This document shows positions 16,785-25,955 of a DNA stretch of 64,000 bases, one piece after another (position 1 is the stretch's first letter; each line of letters opens with the position of its first letter). The DNA is from Rhizobiales bacterium Y(2018) (GTDB lineage Bacteria; Pseudomonadota; Alphaproteobacteria; Rhizobiales; Aestuariivirgaceae), in assembly GCA_005502925.1 (NCBI GenBank), contig SCPD01000012.1, forward strand, positions 146,601 through 210,600. Direction: 5' to 3'. The translations under genes and the position numbers were made by a program. The notes below the pieces were generated by a model, which saw only the letters and a program-made list of their open reading frames with translations, ran no database searches and was not told the origin of the DNA.

Positions 16785-16831
16785 TTTCCTTTTCATTGAG
16801 GTGGAGGGGCGGAATCGGCTAGATTCGCTCC

Positions 16832-17626
16832 ATGCAGCAATATCTCGACCTCATGCGCCATGTGCGCGACCACGGCGCGCGCAAGACCGACCGCACGGGC
16901 ACCGGCACCTTGTCGGTGCTCGGCCACCAGATGCGCTTCGACCTGGCGCATGGCTTTCCGGTGCTCACCACGAAGAAGCTGCATCTGCGCTCGATCATCC
17001 ATGAGCTGCTGTGGTTCCTGCGCGGCGACACCAACATCAAATATCTGCAGGACAACGGCGTCAGCATCTGGGACGAATGGGCCGACAAGGACGGCAATCT
17101 GGGGCCTGTCTATGGCGCGCAATGGCGGTCCTGGCCGGCGCGCGACGGTTCGACCATCGACCAGATCGCCGATGTCATCACCCGCATCCGCAAGAGCCCG
17201 GATTCGCGCCGCCTCATCGTGACGGCGTGGAATCCGGCCGATGTCGACAAGATGGCGCTGCCGCCCTGTCACTGCCTGTTCCAGTTCTATGTCGCCAATG
17301 GCCGGCTGTCCTGCCAGCTCTATCAGCGCTCCGCCGACATCTTCATCGGCGTGCCGTTCAACATCGCGTCCTATGCGCTGCTCACCCACATGGTGGCGCA
17401 TGTCACCGGCCTCAAGGCCGGCGAATTCGTACACACGCTGGGCGATGCGCATCTCTATCTCAACCATCTCGACCAGGCCAATGAGCAACTGACGCGGACA
17501 CCGTTGCCGTTGCCACGCCTCATCATCAAGCGCGACGTGAAGACGATCGACGATTTCCGCTTTGAGGATTTCGAGATCGTCGGCTACCAGTCGCATCCGC
17601 ATATCGCCGCTCCGGTCGCGGTCTAA
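16832..17626 (+). CDS. thyA: Thymidylate synthase
   Basis: Makes dTMP from dUMP with methylene-tetrahydrofolate, releasing dihydrofolate that FolA (18888) recycles. 264 residues, the length of the short E. coli-type enzyme. The catalytic Cys146 lies in [12 protein letters not shown], the same number as in E. coli. Other landmarks are [26 protein letters not shown] and [17 protein letters not shown]. It begins a compact run thyA-CPBP-GNAT-folA. Confidence 0.98.
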   Translation: MQQYLDLMRHVRDHGARKTDRTGTGTLSVLGHQMRFDLAHGFPVLTTKKLHLRSIIHELLWFLRGDTNIKYLQDNGVSIWDEWADKDGNLGPVYGAQWRSWPARDGSTIDQIADVITRIRKSPDSRRLIVTAWNPADVDKMALPPCHCLFQFYVANGRLSCQLYQRSADIFIGVPFNIASYALLTHMVAHVTGLKAGEFVHTLGDAHLYLNHLDQANEQLTRTPLPLPRLIIKRDVKTIDDFRFEDFEIVGYQSHPHIAAPVAV

Positions 17627-17632
17627 GCCGCA

Positions 17633-18409
17633 ATGAACTGGATCGGGGGGGATATCCAGGCAGGACTGAACCGTGCGCTCTATCGCCCGTTCAATCCTTC
17701 CGGTCTCTGGCCGGCGGTGGGTATTTTCATCGGTCTCTTCATCCTCAATCAGATCATATTGGTGCCGGCTTTCGGCGTCGGGATCGTCATGCTGACATCC
17801 GGCATGATCGCGGATGAGAGCGGATGGCTGCGTGCCCTGTTGCTGGCCATCCTGCCGGCGAGCCTCGTCACCGCCTGGATCGGCTGGATACTGGCACGCC
17901 AGCGCGGCGCCGATGCGCGCGATGTACTGGCGCTCAGGCTGCCCGATCTCGGTGTCGTCGGCTGGATCCTGGTCGCCGGCGGTTTTTTCTTCGTCATCAA
18001 TATGGTGTTCCTGCTGATCGCGATGGTGTTCGGCCTCGATCTCCAATCGTCCGGGATGGTCGAGCAGGGGACGATGCAGTTCGGACATGATCCGTTGTTC
18101 TTCCTCATCGCCGGCGGGCTCGTCATCGGCGCGCCATTGGCGGAGGAAATCATCTTCCGTGGACAGATCTTTGGCGCGCTTGCGCAGACCCCTCTGGGCT
18201 TAAGCGGCGCCGCGCTCGTCACCTCGGCTCTGTGGGCGGGGATACATTGGCCCACCCAGCCACTTTATGTCGTCGGCCTCCTGTTTCTCATGGGACTGGT
18301 TCTGTGCTGGCTTCTGGTGCGCTTCGGCAGCTTGTGGGTGACGATCGCCTGCCACGCCGCATGGAATAGCTTGGCGGTGCTGGCGCTGTATTCGGCGGCT
18401 CCGCAATGA
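17633..18409 (+). CDS. CPBP family intramembrane glutamic endopeptidase
   Basis: 258 residues with about six to eight membrane segments. The family motif EEIIFRG (near residue 170), then AGIHWPTQP and the C-terminal ACHAAWNSL supply the Glu and His residues of the Rce1/CPBP active site. Bacterial members are membrane-embedded proteases or immunity-type proteins; the substrate is unknown. It sits between thyA (6 bp before) and the GNAT gene (ATGA overlap). Confidence 0.85.
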   Translation: MNWIGGDIQAGLNRALYRPFNPSGLWPAVGIFIGLFILNQIILVPAFGVGIVMLTSGMIADESGWLRALLLAILPASLVTAWIGWILARQRGADARDVLALRLPDLGVVGWILVAGGFFFVINMVFLLIAMVFGLDLQSSGMVEQGTMQFGHDPLFFLIAGGLVIGAPLAEEIIFRGQIFGALAQTPLGLSGAALVTSALWAGIHWPTQPLYVVGLLFLMGLVLCWLLVRFGSLWVTIACHAAWNSLAVLALYSAAPQ

Positions 18410-18891
18410 CGATAGAAGTTCGTTCCATCAAATCCGGTGAGGGGCCGGCACTTCTGGCGATGACGCGCGCCTTGGCGGAATCGCATGGTTTCCTCGACAA
18501 ATATACGGCGACGGCGGAGGATCTCGAGCGCGCGCTCTTCGCGCCCGATCCGATCGTCGGCTGCCTGCTCGCCTTCTGCGACGGTGAGCCGGCGGGCTGC
18601 GCCTTCTGGCATCGGAGCTTCACCACCGCCCGCGGGTGCGAGGTCATGTATCTGGAAGATCTCTCGGTGCTTCCGGCCTATCAACGCCGCGGCATCGGCC
18701 TTGCACTGCTGCAGAGGCTCGCGGTCGAGGCGCGCGATCGCGGTTTTCCCAGCATCTATTGGCTCAGCATGGGCTGGAACGAAAAGGCGCAGGCGCTTTA
18801 TGACAAGACCGGCGCCACCTGCGACGAGGGCATGCGCTTTTACCGTCTGGCGGACGCGGCGCTGATCCGGCTGGCGGAGGCAAACTCATGA
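18406..18891 (+). CDS. GNAT family N-acetyltransferase
   Basis: 161 residues, single GNAT domain. Motif A is LSVLPAYQRRGIGLALLQRL (acetyl-CoA pyrophosphate loop QRRGIG) around residues 85-104, preceded by EVMYLEDL and followed by IYWLSMGWNEKAQALYDKTG. The order resembles diamine (spermidine/thialysine) N-acetyltransferases, but the substrate cannot be called. It is coupled by overlaps to the CPBP gene upstream and to folA downstream. Confidence 0.85.
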   Translation: MTIEVRSIKSGEGPALLAMTRALAESHGFLDKYTATAEDLERALFAPDPIVGCLLAFCDGEPAGCAFWHRSFTTARGCEVMYLEDLSVLPAYQRRGIGLALLQRLAVEARDRGFPSIYWLSMGWNEKAQALYDKTGATCDEGMRFYRLADAALIRLAEANS

Positions 18892-19394
18892 CCCATCCGA
18901 GGATCGCCTTCGTGGTGGCGGTGGCGCGCAATGGCGTCATCGGCGCCAAGGGCGATCTGCCCTGGCGCATTTCCTCCGATCTCAAACGCTTCAAGCAGAT
19001 CACCATGGGCAAGCCGGTGATCATGGGACGCAAAACCTGGGAGAGCCTGCCGAAGCGGCCGCTGGCCGGCCGCGTCAATATCGTCATCACGCGCGATCAT
19101 GCCTATGAGGCTCCCGGCGCGGTCGTGGTCGCGGGTGTCGAAGAGGCGTTGACGGCGGCGCGGCAAGGCAACGCCGATGAAATCTGCGTCATCGGCGGCA
19201 GTGAGATCTTCCGGCAAATCCTGCCCCTGGCGGACCGGCTCTATCTGACCGAGGTCGATCTCGCGCCCGAAGGCGATGCCGTGTTTCCACCGCTCGATTT
19301 CAGCCAGTGGACGGAGACGTCGCGGGAGGTGCATCCGCGCGCCGAAAACGATGATACGGGTTTCGTCCTGCGCGTGCTTGACCGGAAGGGCTAA
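18888..19394 (+). CDS. folA: Dihydrofolate reductase
   Basis: 168 residues; reduces dihydrofolate to tetrahydrofolate with NADPH. Visible landmarks: IAFVVAVARNGVIGAKGDLP, WRISSDLKRFKQITMGKP, VIMGRKTWESLP, and NADEICVIGGSEIFRQILP. The ATG overlaps the GNAT stop. Together with thyA it forms the dTMP/folate cycle. Confidence 0.97.
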   Translation: MTHPRIAFVVAVARNGVIGAKGDLPWRISSDLKRFKQITMGKPVIMGRKTWESLPKRPLAGRVNIVITRDHAYEAPGAVVVAGVEEALTAARQGNADEICVIGGSEIFRQILPLADRLYLTEVDLAPEGDAVFPPLDFSQWTETSREVHPRAENDDTGFVLRVLDRKG

Positions 19395-19409
19395 CCCCCG
19401 CATCATTGA

Positions 19410-20699
19410 ATGATGGTTCAATATCCGACAAATCCCGACATCGTCGTCATCGGGGCGGGGGCCGCCGGCGTCGGCGCCGGACGCGCTCTGGCCAAGGCCG
19501 GCATTCCTTTCCTCATCATCGAAGCCAAGGATCGTATCGGCGGGCGCGCTTTCAGCGAAACGACAAGCCTCGGCCATTTGTGGGACCATGGCTGCCACTG
19601 GTTCCATTCGGCCGACAAGAATGTGCTGCGCGAGCTCGCCGAGGAGATCGGCCACAAATTCCTGAAGAAGCCGCGCGACGGGGTCATGAAGAGCTTCATG
19701 AACGGCGAATGGAAAGCCGACCCGGTGCGGGTGGACTATGTATGGGATATTCTGGGCGAGGTGGCCGAGGCCGGGCAGAAGGGCAAAGACGTCGCGGCGG
19801 CGAGCCTGCTCGATCCCAATCACCCGTGGCATCCAATGGCGCGGCACTGGCTCTCCCTCATGTATTCGGCCGAGCCCGAGGACATCTCGACGCGTGATGC
19901 CGGAAGTTACGACGATACCGGCGTCAATCTCGCAGTCGAGGACGGCTATGGCGCGCTCGTTGCCAGGCTCGCCGAAGAATTACCCATCGCAACCGAGGTC
20001 GCGGCGCGCAAAGTGACAGCGCGCGGGCAAAGCGTGGTTGTCGAGACGGATCAGGGCACGATCACCGCGAAGGCCGCCATTGTCGCGGTGCCGGCGCGTA
20101 TGCTGGAAACGAGTAAGCTCATCATCGCGGACATGCCGGACGACATCGCCCAAGCGTTCGAACATGTGCCGATGGGCTACTACGAGAAGATCGCCTTCGC
20201 TTTTGACGGAAAAGTGTTCGAGGGCTTCGATGTGCCCTATGCCGATATCTTCGATCCAGTGGCGCCAACCACGCATCCGCTCAATTTCGAGCTGCATCCT
20301 TTCGGGCGGCCGATCGCCGTCACCCATATCGGCGGCCGCTTCGCCCGCGACATGGAGCGGGAGGGCGAGGCGGGAATGATCGATTTCGCGCTGTCGGCGC
20401 TGGTGCGGGCCTTCGGCTCCGACTTGAGAAAAAGAATCAGGAAAGCGACCGCAACCCATTGGTCTTCCGACATTTTCATCAATGGCGCCTATTCTTGCGC
20501 CAAGCCCGGCCATGGACTTTCGCGGCGCGCCTTTGCCAATCCGATTGCCGAGCGTATCTTCCTCGCCGGCGAACATGCGCATCCCACATTCTTTGCAACC
20601 GCGCATGGCGCCTTCGAAACCGGGCTCGCTGCCGCCGCGAAAGCGTTAACGGCCGCCGGACATGGCGCTGCGGGGTACAAACAGGCGGTTTCGGCCTGA
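19410..20699 (+). CDS. Flavin monoamine oxidase family protein
   Basis: 429 residues. The N-terminal Rossmann dinucleotide fold has IVVIGAGAAGVGAGRALAKA and, after it, IIEAKDRIGGRAFS, the FAD-binding GG-doublet motif of the amine oxidase superfamily. The C-terminal FAD motif is RIFLAGEHAHPTFFATAHGA followed by FETGLAAA. Likely oxidises a primary amine, polyamine or amino-acid-like substrate; specificity is unknown. Two in-frame ATGs start it (19410 and 19413). It begins 15 bp after folA and may read through from that operon. Confidence 0.85.
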   Translation: MMVQYPTNPDIVVIGAGAAGVGAGRALAKAGIPFLIIEAKDRIGGRAFSETTSLGHLWDHGCHWFHSADKNVLRELAEEIGHKFLKKPRDGVMKSFMNGEWKADPVRVDYVWDILGEVAEAGQKGKDVAAASLLDPNHPWHPMARHWLSLMYSAEPEDISTRDAGSYDDTGVNLAVEDGYGALVARLAEELPIATEVAARKVTARGQSVVVETDQGTITAKAAIVAVPARMLETSKLIIADMPDDIAQAFEHVPMGYYEKIAFAFDGKVFEGFDVPYADIFDPVAPTTHPLNFELHPFGRPIAVTHIGGRFARDMEREGEAGMIDFALSALVRAFGSDLRKRIRKATATHWSSDIFINGAYSCAKPGHGLSRRAFANPIAERIFLAGEHAHPTFFATAHGAFETGLAAAAKALTAAGHGAAGYKQAVSA

Positions 20700-20707
20700 A
20701 TTGCAAG

Positions 20708-20737
20708 TTGGACTTCCGTCCTCCAAATTCCTATATG
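20708..20737 (+). promoter_or_regulatory. Candidate promoter of hflK-hflC-degP
   Basis: TTGGAC (20708-20713), an 18-bp spacer, then TATATG (20732-20737), ending 32 bp before hflK. Good match to the housekeeping consensus; not experimentally defined. Confidence 0.5.
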
Positions 20738-20769
20738 AGCGCGACGCATAACGATAAGGGTAAGATTCA

Positions 20770-21864
20770 ATGCCGTGGAACAAGGATGGCGGTGGCGGAG
20801 GCAATAAAGGCCCCTGGGGGCAAGGCCCCTGGGGACAGGGACCGGGAGGTCCCTCCGGCGGCAATCGCGGCCCCACCCCACCCGATCTCGACGAACTGAT
20901 CCGCAAGGGCCAGGACAGCCTCAAGAACATCCTGCCCGGCGGCGCCGGCGGACGCAGCACCTGGGTGATCTTCATCCTCGCCTTGCTGGCGCTCATCGCC
21001 TTCAACAGCGTCTATCAGGTTCAGGCGGATGAACGCGGCGTCGTGCTCCGGCTCGGCAGCTATACCCGCACCGTCAATCCGGGTCTGCATTTCGCCATCT
21101 GGCCGGTAGAGACGCTCGAAACGGTCCAGGTCGAATCGGAACGGCAGACCTCCATCGGCGCCGTCGCCAATGAGGGCCTGATGCTGGCGGGCGATCAGAA
21201 CCTGGTCGATATCCGCTTTACCGTGCTGTGGAAGATCAAGAATCCGGAAGAATATCTCTTCAATGTGAGCGACCAGGAAAAGCTGGTCCGCGTGGTGGCC
21301 GAAAGCGCCATGCGCGAGATCGTCGGCCGCACGCCCGCCGAAGAGGTGCGCACCACCGGCCGTCTGGTGGCCCAGGACCAGGTCATGGGCATCAGCCAGA
21401 CGACACTCGACAGCTATGCGGCCGGCATTCTCATCACCGGCCTCAAGCTCGAAAAGGCCGACCCGCCGGCGGAAGTGCTCGATGCGTTCGAAGAAGTGCA
21501 GCGCGCCGAACAGGATCTCGCCCGCTCGATCAACGAAGCCGACCAATATGCCAATCAGCGCCGTCGCCTGGTCGAAGGCGAGGCCGCCAAGCTGATCGAG
21601 GACGCCAAAGGCTATAAGGCCCGCGTGACGCTCGAGGCAGCAGGTGAAGCGCAGCGCTTCCTTAGCGTCTATGAAGAGTATGCCAAGGCGAAAGATGTGA
21701 CGCGCAAGCGCATGTTCCTCGAAACGATGGAAGGCATCCTCTCCAAATCGAACAAGGTGATCATCGAAGGCGACGGGCAAGGGGTGGTTCCCTATCTGCC
21801 GCTGCCCGAACTGCAGAAACGTCAGAACAACACGACGACGCCGGCGCAAGGAGCCAATCAATGA
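20770..21864 (+). CDS. hflK: HflK, FtsH protease modulator subunit
   Basis: 364 residues. The N-terminus is Gly/Pro-rich and cytoplasmic (about residues 1-60). One membrane helix (VIFILALLALIAFNSVYQV, about 65-83) precedes the periplasmic SPFH/band-7 domain (ADERGVVLRLGSYTRTVNPG, LMLAGDQNLVDIRFTVLWKI) and the long coiled coil (INEADQYANQRRRLVEGEAA). With HflC it forms the cage that encloses FtsH and limits its proteolysis of membrane proteins. The stop overlaps hflC (ATGA). Confidence 0.96.
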   Translation: MPWNKDGGGGGNKGPWGQGPWGQGPGGPSGGNRGPTPPDLDELIRKGQDSLKNILPGGAGGRSTWVIFILALLALIAFNSVYQVQADERGVVLRLGSYTRTVNPGLHFAIWPVETLETVQVESERQTSIGAVANEGLMLAGDQNLVDIRFTVLWKIKNPEEYLFNVSDQEKLVRVVAESAMREIVGRTPAEEVRTTGRLVAQDQVMGISQTTLDSYAAGILITGLKLEKADPPAEVLDAFEEVQRAEQDLARSINEADQYANQRRRLVEGEAAKLIEDAKGYKARVTLEAAGEAQRFLSVYEEYAKAKDVTRKRMFLETMEGILSKSNKVIIEGDGQGVVPYLPLPELQKRQNNTTTPAQGANQ

Positions 21865-22742
21865 ACTTCTTCAAATCCTTTGGCGTCATCATCCTCGTCG
21901 TTCTGGGACTGATCGTCTGGTCGTCGACCTTCATCGTCGATGAACGCAAGAAGGCGCTGGTGCTGCGCTTCGGCGAGATCAACCGCATCGTCGAGAAGCC
22001 GGGTCTCTATTTCAAGATCCCGGTCGCCGACGAAGTCGTGCCGATCGAAGACCGCATGATCCTGTGGACGAGTGACAATATGAGCGTCCAGGTGGTGGAC
22101 GGCCGACGCTATCTCGTCGATGCCGTCACCATGGCGCGCATCGTCAATGCGCAGCGCTTCCGCGAAACCGTGTCGGCTGACCTGACGCGCGCCTGGGACC
22201 GCATTCGTACCCGCCTCGACGCGGCGTTGCGCCAGACCTACGGCAAGCGCACCTTCGACGCGGCGCTGTCCAAGGACCGCGCCGTGATGATGCGCGAGAT
22301 CCGCGATCAGGTTCGCGCCGAAGCGCTCAATAACGGCATCGAGATCGTCGATGTCCGCATCGTGCGCACCGACCTCATGGATGAAGTGTTGAAGAACACC
22401 TATGAGCGGATGAGCTCGGAACGCATCGCCGAGGCCAAGGATCTGCGCGGCCGCGGCGAAGCGCGCAAGATCGAGATCATGGCCCAGGCCGACCGCGCCT
22501 ATACGGAAAAGCTGGCCGACTCCCAGCGCCAGTCGGAGGTCATCCGCGGCGAAGGCGAAGGCGAGCGCAATCGCATCTTCGCCGATGCCTTCCAGAAGGA
22601 CCCCGAATTCTTCGACTTCTATCGGTCGATGCAGGCCTATACCAACAGCCTGTCGGACTCGGGCACCACCATGGTGCTGAAGCCCGATTCGGATTTCTTC
22701 AAATATCTGGGCATGGACAAGGCCAAGCCTGCCACGCCCTGA
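21861..22742 (+). CDS. hflC: HflC, FtsH protease modulator subunit
   Basis: 293 residues. The N-terminal anchor (FGVIILVVLGLIVWSSTFIV) is followed by an SPFH domain (DERKKALVLRFGEINRIV, PGLYFKIPVADEVV) and the family's C-terminal helix (GEGERNRIFADAFQKDPEFF). Partner of HflK, with which it is translationally coupled. The next gene, DUF2065, follows 12 bp later, as in many proteobacteria. Confidence 0.96.
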   Translation: MNFFKSFGVIILVVLGLIVWSSTFIVDERKKALVLRFGEINRIVEKPGLYFKIPVADEVVPIEDRMILWTSDNMSVQVVDGRRYLVDAVTMARIVNAQRFRETVSADLTRAWDRIRTRLDAALRQTYGKRTFDAALSKDRAVMMREIRDQVRAEALNNGIEIVDVRIVRTDLMDEVLKNTYERMSSERIAEAKDLRGRGEARKIEIMAQADRAYTEKLADSQRQSEVIRGEGEGERNRIFADAFQKDPEFFDFYRSMQAYTNSLSDSGTTMVLKPDSDFFKYLGMDKAKPATP

Positions 22743-22754
22743 CGCTCGCAAGCC

Positions 22755-22952
22755 ATGAGCGACTTCATCACGGCCCTCGGTCTCGTCTTCGTGATCGAGG
22801 GCCTTCTTTATGCCTTTGTTCCGGGCCATCTGAAGGCGGTGATCGCGCTGATGCAGAACACCTCCGATGACGCCTTGAGACTGGGCGGGCTCATCGCCGC
22901 AGCCTTCGGCGTCGCGCTGGTGTGGCTGGCCAAGTCGGTTCTCGGATCATGA
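22755..22952 (+). CDS. DUF2065 small membrane protein
   Basis: 65 residues with two predicted membrane helices (FITALGLVFVIEGLLYAFVP and LGGLIAAAFGVALVWLAKSV) joined by a short loop. It matches DUF2065 (YjeT-like), which is regularly found beside hflKC. Role unknown; context suggests a link with the HflKC-FtsH complex. Confidence 0.87.
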   Translation: MSDFITALGLVFVIEGLLYAFVPGHLKAVIALMQNTSDDALRLGGLIAAAFGVALVWLAKSVLGS

Positions 22953-23033
22953 AATCGTGATCCATGGGCGCTTGCGGGCATCAAGCGTTGGACGCTTACT
23001 CACCTGATGATGTGATGACGGAGATCTAGGGTT

Positions 23034-24515
23034 ATGAATGGAACAGTGAAGAAGGTTCTGGCCGCCGCGGTGGCCGCACCTCTGGCTTTCGCTGCCTTTG
23101 ACGGCTTCGTGCCGCGGCTGCCGGCGCAAGCCCAGCAAATTCAACAGCTTCCGACCGTCGCCGATCTCGCCGAGAAACTCTCGCCGGCGGTCGTCTCGAT
23201 CGCCACGACACAGAAGGTGGCGGGTGGCGTGCAGCTGCAGATTCCCGAGCTGCCGCCCGATGTTCCCTTCCGCGACATGTTCGAGGATTTCTTCAAGCGC
23301 CAGCGTCCGGGCGGGCGCCCCGAGCCGCGCACCGTCAATTCGCAAGGCTCCGGCTTCGTTATCGATGCCTCCGGCCTCATCGTCACCAACAACCATGTGA
23401 TCGAGCAGTCGGAAGAGATCAGCGTCGTCCTCAATGACGGCACCAACCTCAAGGCGGAACTCGTTGGGCGCGACGCCAAGACCGATATCGCCGTCCTCCG
23501 GGTCAAGCCGGACAAGCCGCTGACCGCGGTGAGCTTCGGGGATTCCGACACGCTTCGGGTCGGCGACTGGGTGCTCGCCATCGGCAATCCCTTCGGCCTC
23601 GGCGGCTCGGTGTCGCTGGGCATCGTCTCGGCGCGCAACCGCGACATCAATGCCGGTCCCTATGACGACTTCATCCAGACGGATGCGGCCATCAACAAGG
23701 GCAATTCCGGCGGCCCGCTGTTCAATCTCAATGGTGATGTCGTCGGCGTGAACACGGCCATCTATTCGCCGTCGGGCGGTTCGGTCGGCATCGGCTTCTC
23801 GGTTCCCGCCGCCACCGTCAAAGGCGTCGTCGATCAGCTCGTCAAATACGGCGAGACACGGCGCGGCTGGCTCGGCGTGCGCATCCAGTCGCTCACCGAC
23901 GACCTGGCTGAAGGCCTCGATCTCGGCAAGGCGCAAGGTGCTCTCATCGCGGAAGTGACGCCCACCGGGCCTGCCGAAAAGGCCGGCCTCAAGCCGCGCG
24001 ACGTGATCACCGAATTCGACGGCAAGCCGATCCGCGAGATGAAGGACCTGCCGCGCGTCGTCGCCGACACGCCGATCGGCAAGAAGGTCGCCGTCAAGGT
24101 GATGCGCGAAGGCAAGATCGTCGAGCTCTCGGCCGAGGTCGGCCGCCTCGAGGATGGTGAAAAGCTCGTCGCCGCCGCGCCGGAAGCGGCCGTGTCGGCC
24201 GACACTGCGGACGCGCTCGGCATGAAGCTCTCGATCATCACCGACGAGCAGCGTCAGCGTTTCAAGATCGACGAGGGCCTCGAAGGCGCCATCGTCACCG
24301 ACGTCGATCCCAACGGGCCGGCGGCGGAGAAGCGCATCGAGCCGGGTGACGTCATCACCGAAGCCGGCCAGAAGCCGGTCAAGACGCCGGGCGATGTGAC
24401 GGCGCGCGTCAAGGACGCCGAAGGCGCGTCGAAGAAGTCGGTGCTGCTCTTCATCGCCAAGGGCGGCAAGCAGAGCGAGATGCGCTTCATCGCGGTCAGG
24501 ATCAAGAAAGACTGA
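23034..24515 (+). CDS. degP: Periplasmic serine protease, Do/DegP (HtrA) family
   Basis: 493 residues. The N-terminal signal-like segment (VLAAAVAAPLAFAAFDGF) is followed by the trypsin-like domain with triad His121 (VTNNHVIEQ), Asp151 (KTDIAVLRV) and Ser225 (NKGNSGGPLFN). Two PDZ domains follow (about 275-365 and 395-485). HtrA proteases degrade or refold damaged envelope proteins. Downstream of hflKC-DUF2065, making a quality-control block. A strong terminator follows. The gene could equally be named degQ or mucD; the sequence alone does not separate them. Confidence 0.93.
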   Translation: MNGTVKKVLAAAVAAPLAFAAFDGFVPRLPAQAQQIQQLPTVADLAEKLSPAVVSIATTQKVAGGVQLQIPELPPDVPFRDMFEDFFKRQRPGGRPEPRTVNSQGSGFVIDASGLIVTNNHVIEQSEEISVVLNDGTNLKAELVGRDAKTDIAVLRVKPDKPLTAVSFGDSDTLRVGDWVLAIGNPFGLGGSVSLGIVSARNRDINAGPYDDFIQTDAAINKGNSGGPLFNLNGDVVGVNTAIYSPSGGSVGIGFSVPAATVKGVVDQLVKYGETRRGWLGVRIQSLTDDLAEGLDLGKAQGALIAEVTPTGPAEKAGLKPRDVITEFDGKPIREMKDLPRVVADTPIGKKVAVKVMREGKIVELSAEVGRLEDGEKLVAAAPEAAVSADTADALGMKLSIITDEQRQRFKIDEGLEGAIVTDVDPNGPAAEKRIEPGDVITEAGQKPVKTPGDVTARVKDAEGASKKSVLLFIAKGGKQSEMRFIAVRIKKD

Positions 24516-24536
24516 TCCGCGTTTCAGGATAAAAAG

Positions 24537-24566
24537 AAAGAGCGCCAACCGGCGCTCTTTTTGTTT
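24537..24566 (+). terminator. Rho-independent terminator after degP
   Basis: AAAGAGCGCC-aacc-GGCGCTCTTT stem of 10 bp followed by TTGTTT, 22 bp after the stop. It also lies 25-54 bp beyond the stop of the convergent repeat-protein gene and may act in both directions. Confidence 0.85.
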
Positions 24567-24590
24567 GTGCTGTGAAGAGGAGAGGGAGCC

Positions 24591-25955
24591 TCAGCTCGTG
24601 CCCTTCAGGCGGGCGTTGCAGAGGCTGTAATAACCGCCACCCTTCTGTATCCATTTGAGGCCGCCCAGCGCGTTGTTCTCCTTGTTCGCATAATACTGTT
24701 GCAGGCAGGTATGCATGCGGGCCTTGCCCTCCGACTCGTTCGAATATTTGGAGGAAATGGCGCGCGGGAACTTGACGCTCTTGGGAGCCGCGATCGAGGG
24801 AGTCTCGGGCTCGTCGGTATATTGCGCTTCGCTCTCGGCCGGCACCGTTTCGTCATCGGCGGCATCGGCGCTGCACTTAGCCTTGCGGAAGTCGTTCCAC
24901 TTCAGACCGCCGAGTGAACCCGACTCCTTGGCCGACTGATATTTGACGCTGCATTCCTTCATCGATAGGCCGCCGCCCGAGCTAGTCGAGGCCTTGGTGA
25001 CCTTGGGCGCCTCGAATTCGGCAGACGCGCCAGGGCCACATTCGGCCTTGCGGTAGTCGTTCCACTTCATGCCCTTGAGCGCGTCGGCCGCCTTGGCCGC
25101 CTGATATTTCGCGCTGCATTGCTTCATCGAGAGGCCGCCGGCCACGTCTTCGTCATCGGTCGCGGCAGAGGCCTTCTTGGTCTTCGTCTTGCTCGTGGTC
25201 TTCTCGACCTCGGCGGAGGCGCCGGGGCCGCATTCGGCTTTGCGGAAGTCGTTCCACTTCATGTCGCCGAGCGTGCCGGCTTCCTTGGCCGCCTGATATT
25301 TGGTGCTGCACTGCTTGGAGGTGAGGCCCTTGGCTTCGTCGTTCTCGGAAGCCGCGGCTTTCTTGGTCTTCGTCTTGGCCGTGTCGACCTCGGCGGAAGC
25401 ACCGGGGCCGCATTCGGCCTTGCGGAAGTCGTTCCACTTCGTGTCGCCAAGCGTGCCGGCTTCCTTGGCCGCCTGGTATTTGGTGCTGCACTGCTTGGAG
25501 GTCAGGCCCTTGGCCGCGTCATCCTCGGACGCCGCCGCCTTCTTGGTCTTCGTCTTGGCCTTCTCGATCTCGGCGGAAGCGCCGGGGCCGCATTCGGCCT
25601 TGCGGAAGTCGTTCCACTTCATGTCGCCGAGCGTGCCGGCTTCCTTGGCCGCCTGATATTTGGCGCTGCATTGCTTGGAGGTCAGGCCCTTGGCCGCGTC
25701 ATCCTCGGAGGCTGCCGCCTTCTTGGTCTTCGTCTTGGTGGTTGCCGCGGCATCGTCATCGGTTGCCGCCGCATCGTCGGCGCACTGCGCCTTGCGGAAC
25801 TCGTTCCAGTTCAGGCCCTTGAGCGTGCCGGCCTCCTTGGCCGCCTGGTATTTCACGCTGCATTCCTTGCTGGAGAGGGCGCTTGCGGGTGTGACCGCGA
25901 AACCAACCGCCGCCAGGGCGAACCCTGCCAGGGCTGTCAGACGAATCATATTCAT
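24591..25955 (-). CDS. Secreted cysteine-repeat protein (six repeats plus one degenerate)
   Basis: Function unknown. 454 residues with a signal peptide (IRLTALAGFALAAVGFAVTPASA). The body is built from repeats of about 40 residues: L-(T/S)-x-K-(Q/E)-C-S-x-K-Y-Q, then AKEAGTL, then KWNDFRKAEC. Each has two cysteines 26 residues apart, suggesting a disulfide-closed helical hairpin. Linkers alternate Lys-rich (KTKTKKAAA) and acidic (SEDDAAKG) stretches. Repeats start near residues 27, 91, 151, 211, 275 and 330, and a diverged copy (MHTCLQQYYANKE) ends the protein. Repeats 2-4 are near-identical at DNA level. The start is set by GGAGG 5 bases before the ATG at 25955. The Cys spacing recalls PsiF repeats, but I cannot claim homology. 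Confidence 0.85.
   Translation of the reverse strand: MNMIRLTALAGFALAAVGFAVTPASALSSKECSVKYQAAKEAGTLKGLNWNEFRKAQCADDAAATDDDAAATTKTKTKKAAASEDDAAKGLTSKQCSAKYQAAKEAGTLGDMKWNDFRKAECGPGASAEIEKAKTKTKKAAASEDDAAKGLTSKQCSTKYQAAKEAGTLGDTKWNDFRKAECGPGASAEVDTAKTKTKKAAASENDEAKGLTSKQCSTKYQAAKEAGTLGDMKWNDFRKAECGPGASAEVEKTTSKTKTKKASAATDDEDVAGGLSMKQCSAKYQAAKAADALKGMKWNDYRKAECGPGASAEFEAPKVTKASTSSGGGLSMKECSVKYQSAKESGSLGGLKWNDFRKAKCSADAADDETVPAESEAQYTDEPETPSIAAPKSVKFPRAISSKYSNESEGKARMHTCLQQYYANKENNALGGLKWIQKGGGYYSLCNARLKGTS
25146..25685. repeat. Three tandem 180-bp repeats within the Cys-repeat gene
   Basis: The sequence repeats with a 180-bp period (compare 25201, 25381 and 25561) with only scattered, mostly synonymous differences. 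Each unit encodes 60 residues. The flanking repeats are more diverged in sequence and length (64 and 55 residues), which points to recent expansion or gene conversion of the middle units. Confidence 0.9.

Noticed and set aside
22947..24548. 533-codon open frame on the minus strand
   Set aside because: Antisense shadow of degP, which has an intact catalytic triad and PDZ domains.
25146..25685. Tandem repeats considered as a CRISPR-like or satellite array
   Set aside because: Units are 180 bp, directly tandem, coding and in frame; no short repeat/unique spacer alternation and no cas genes.
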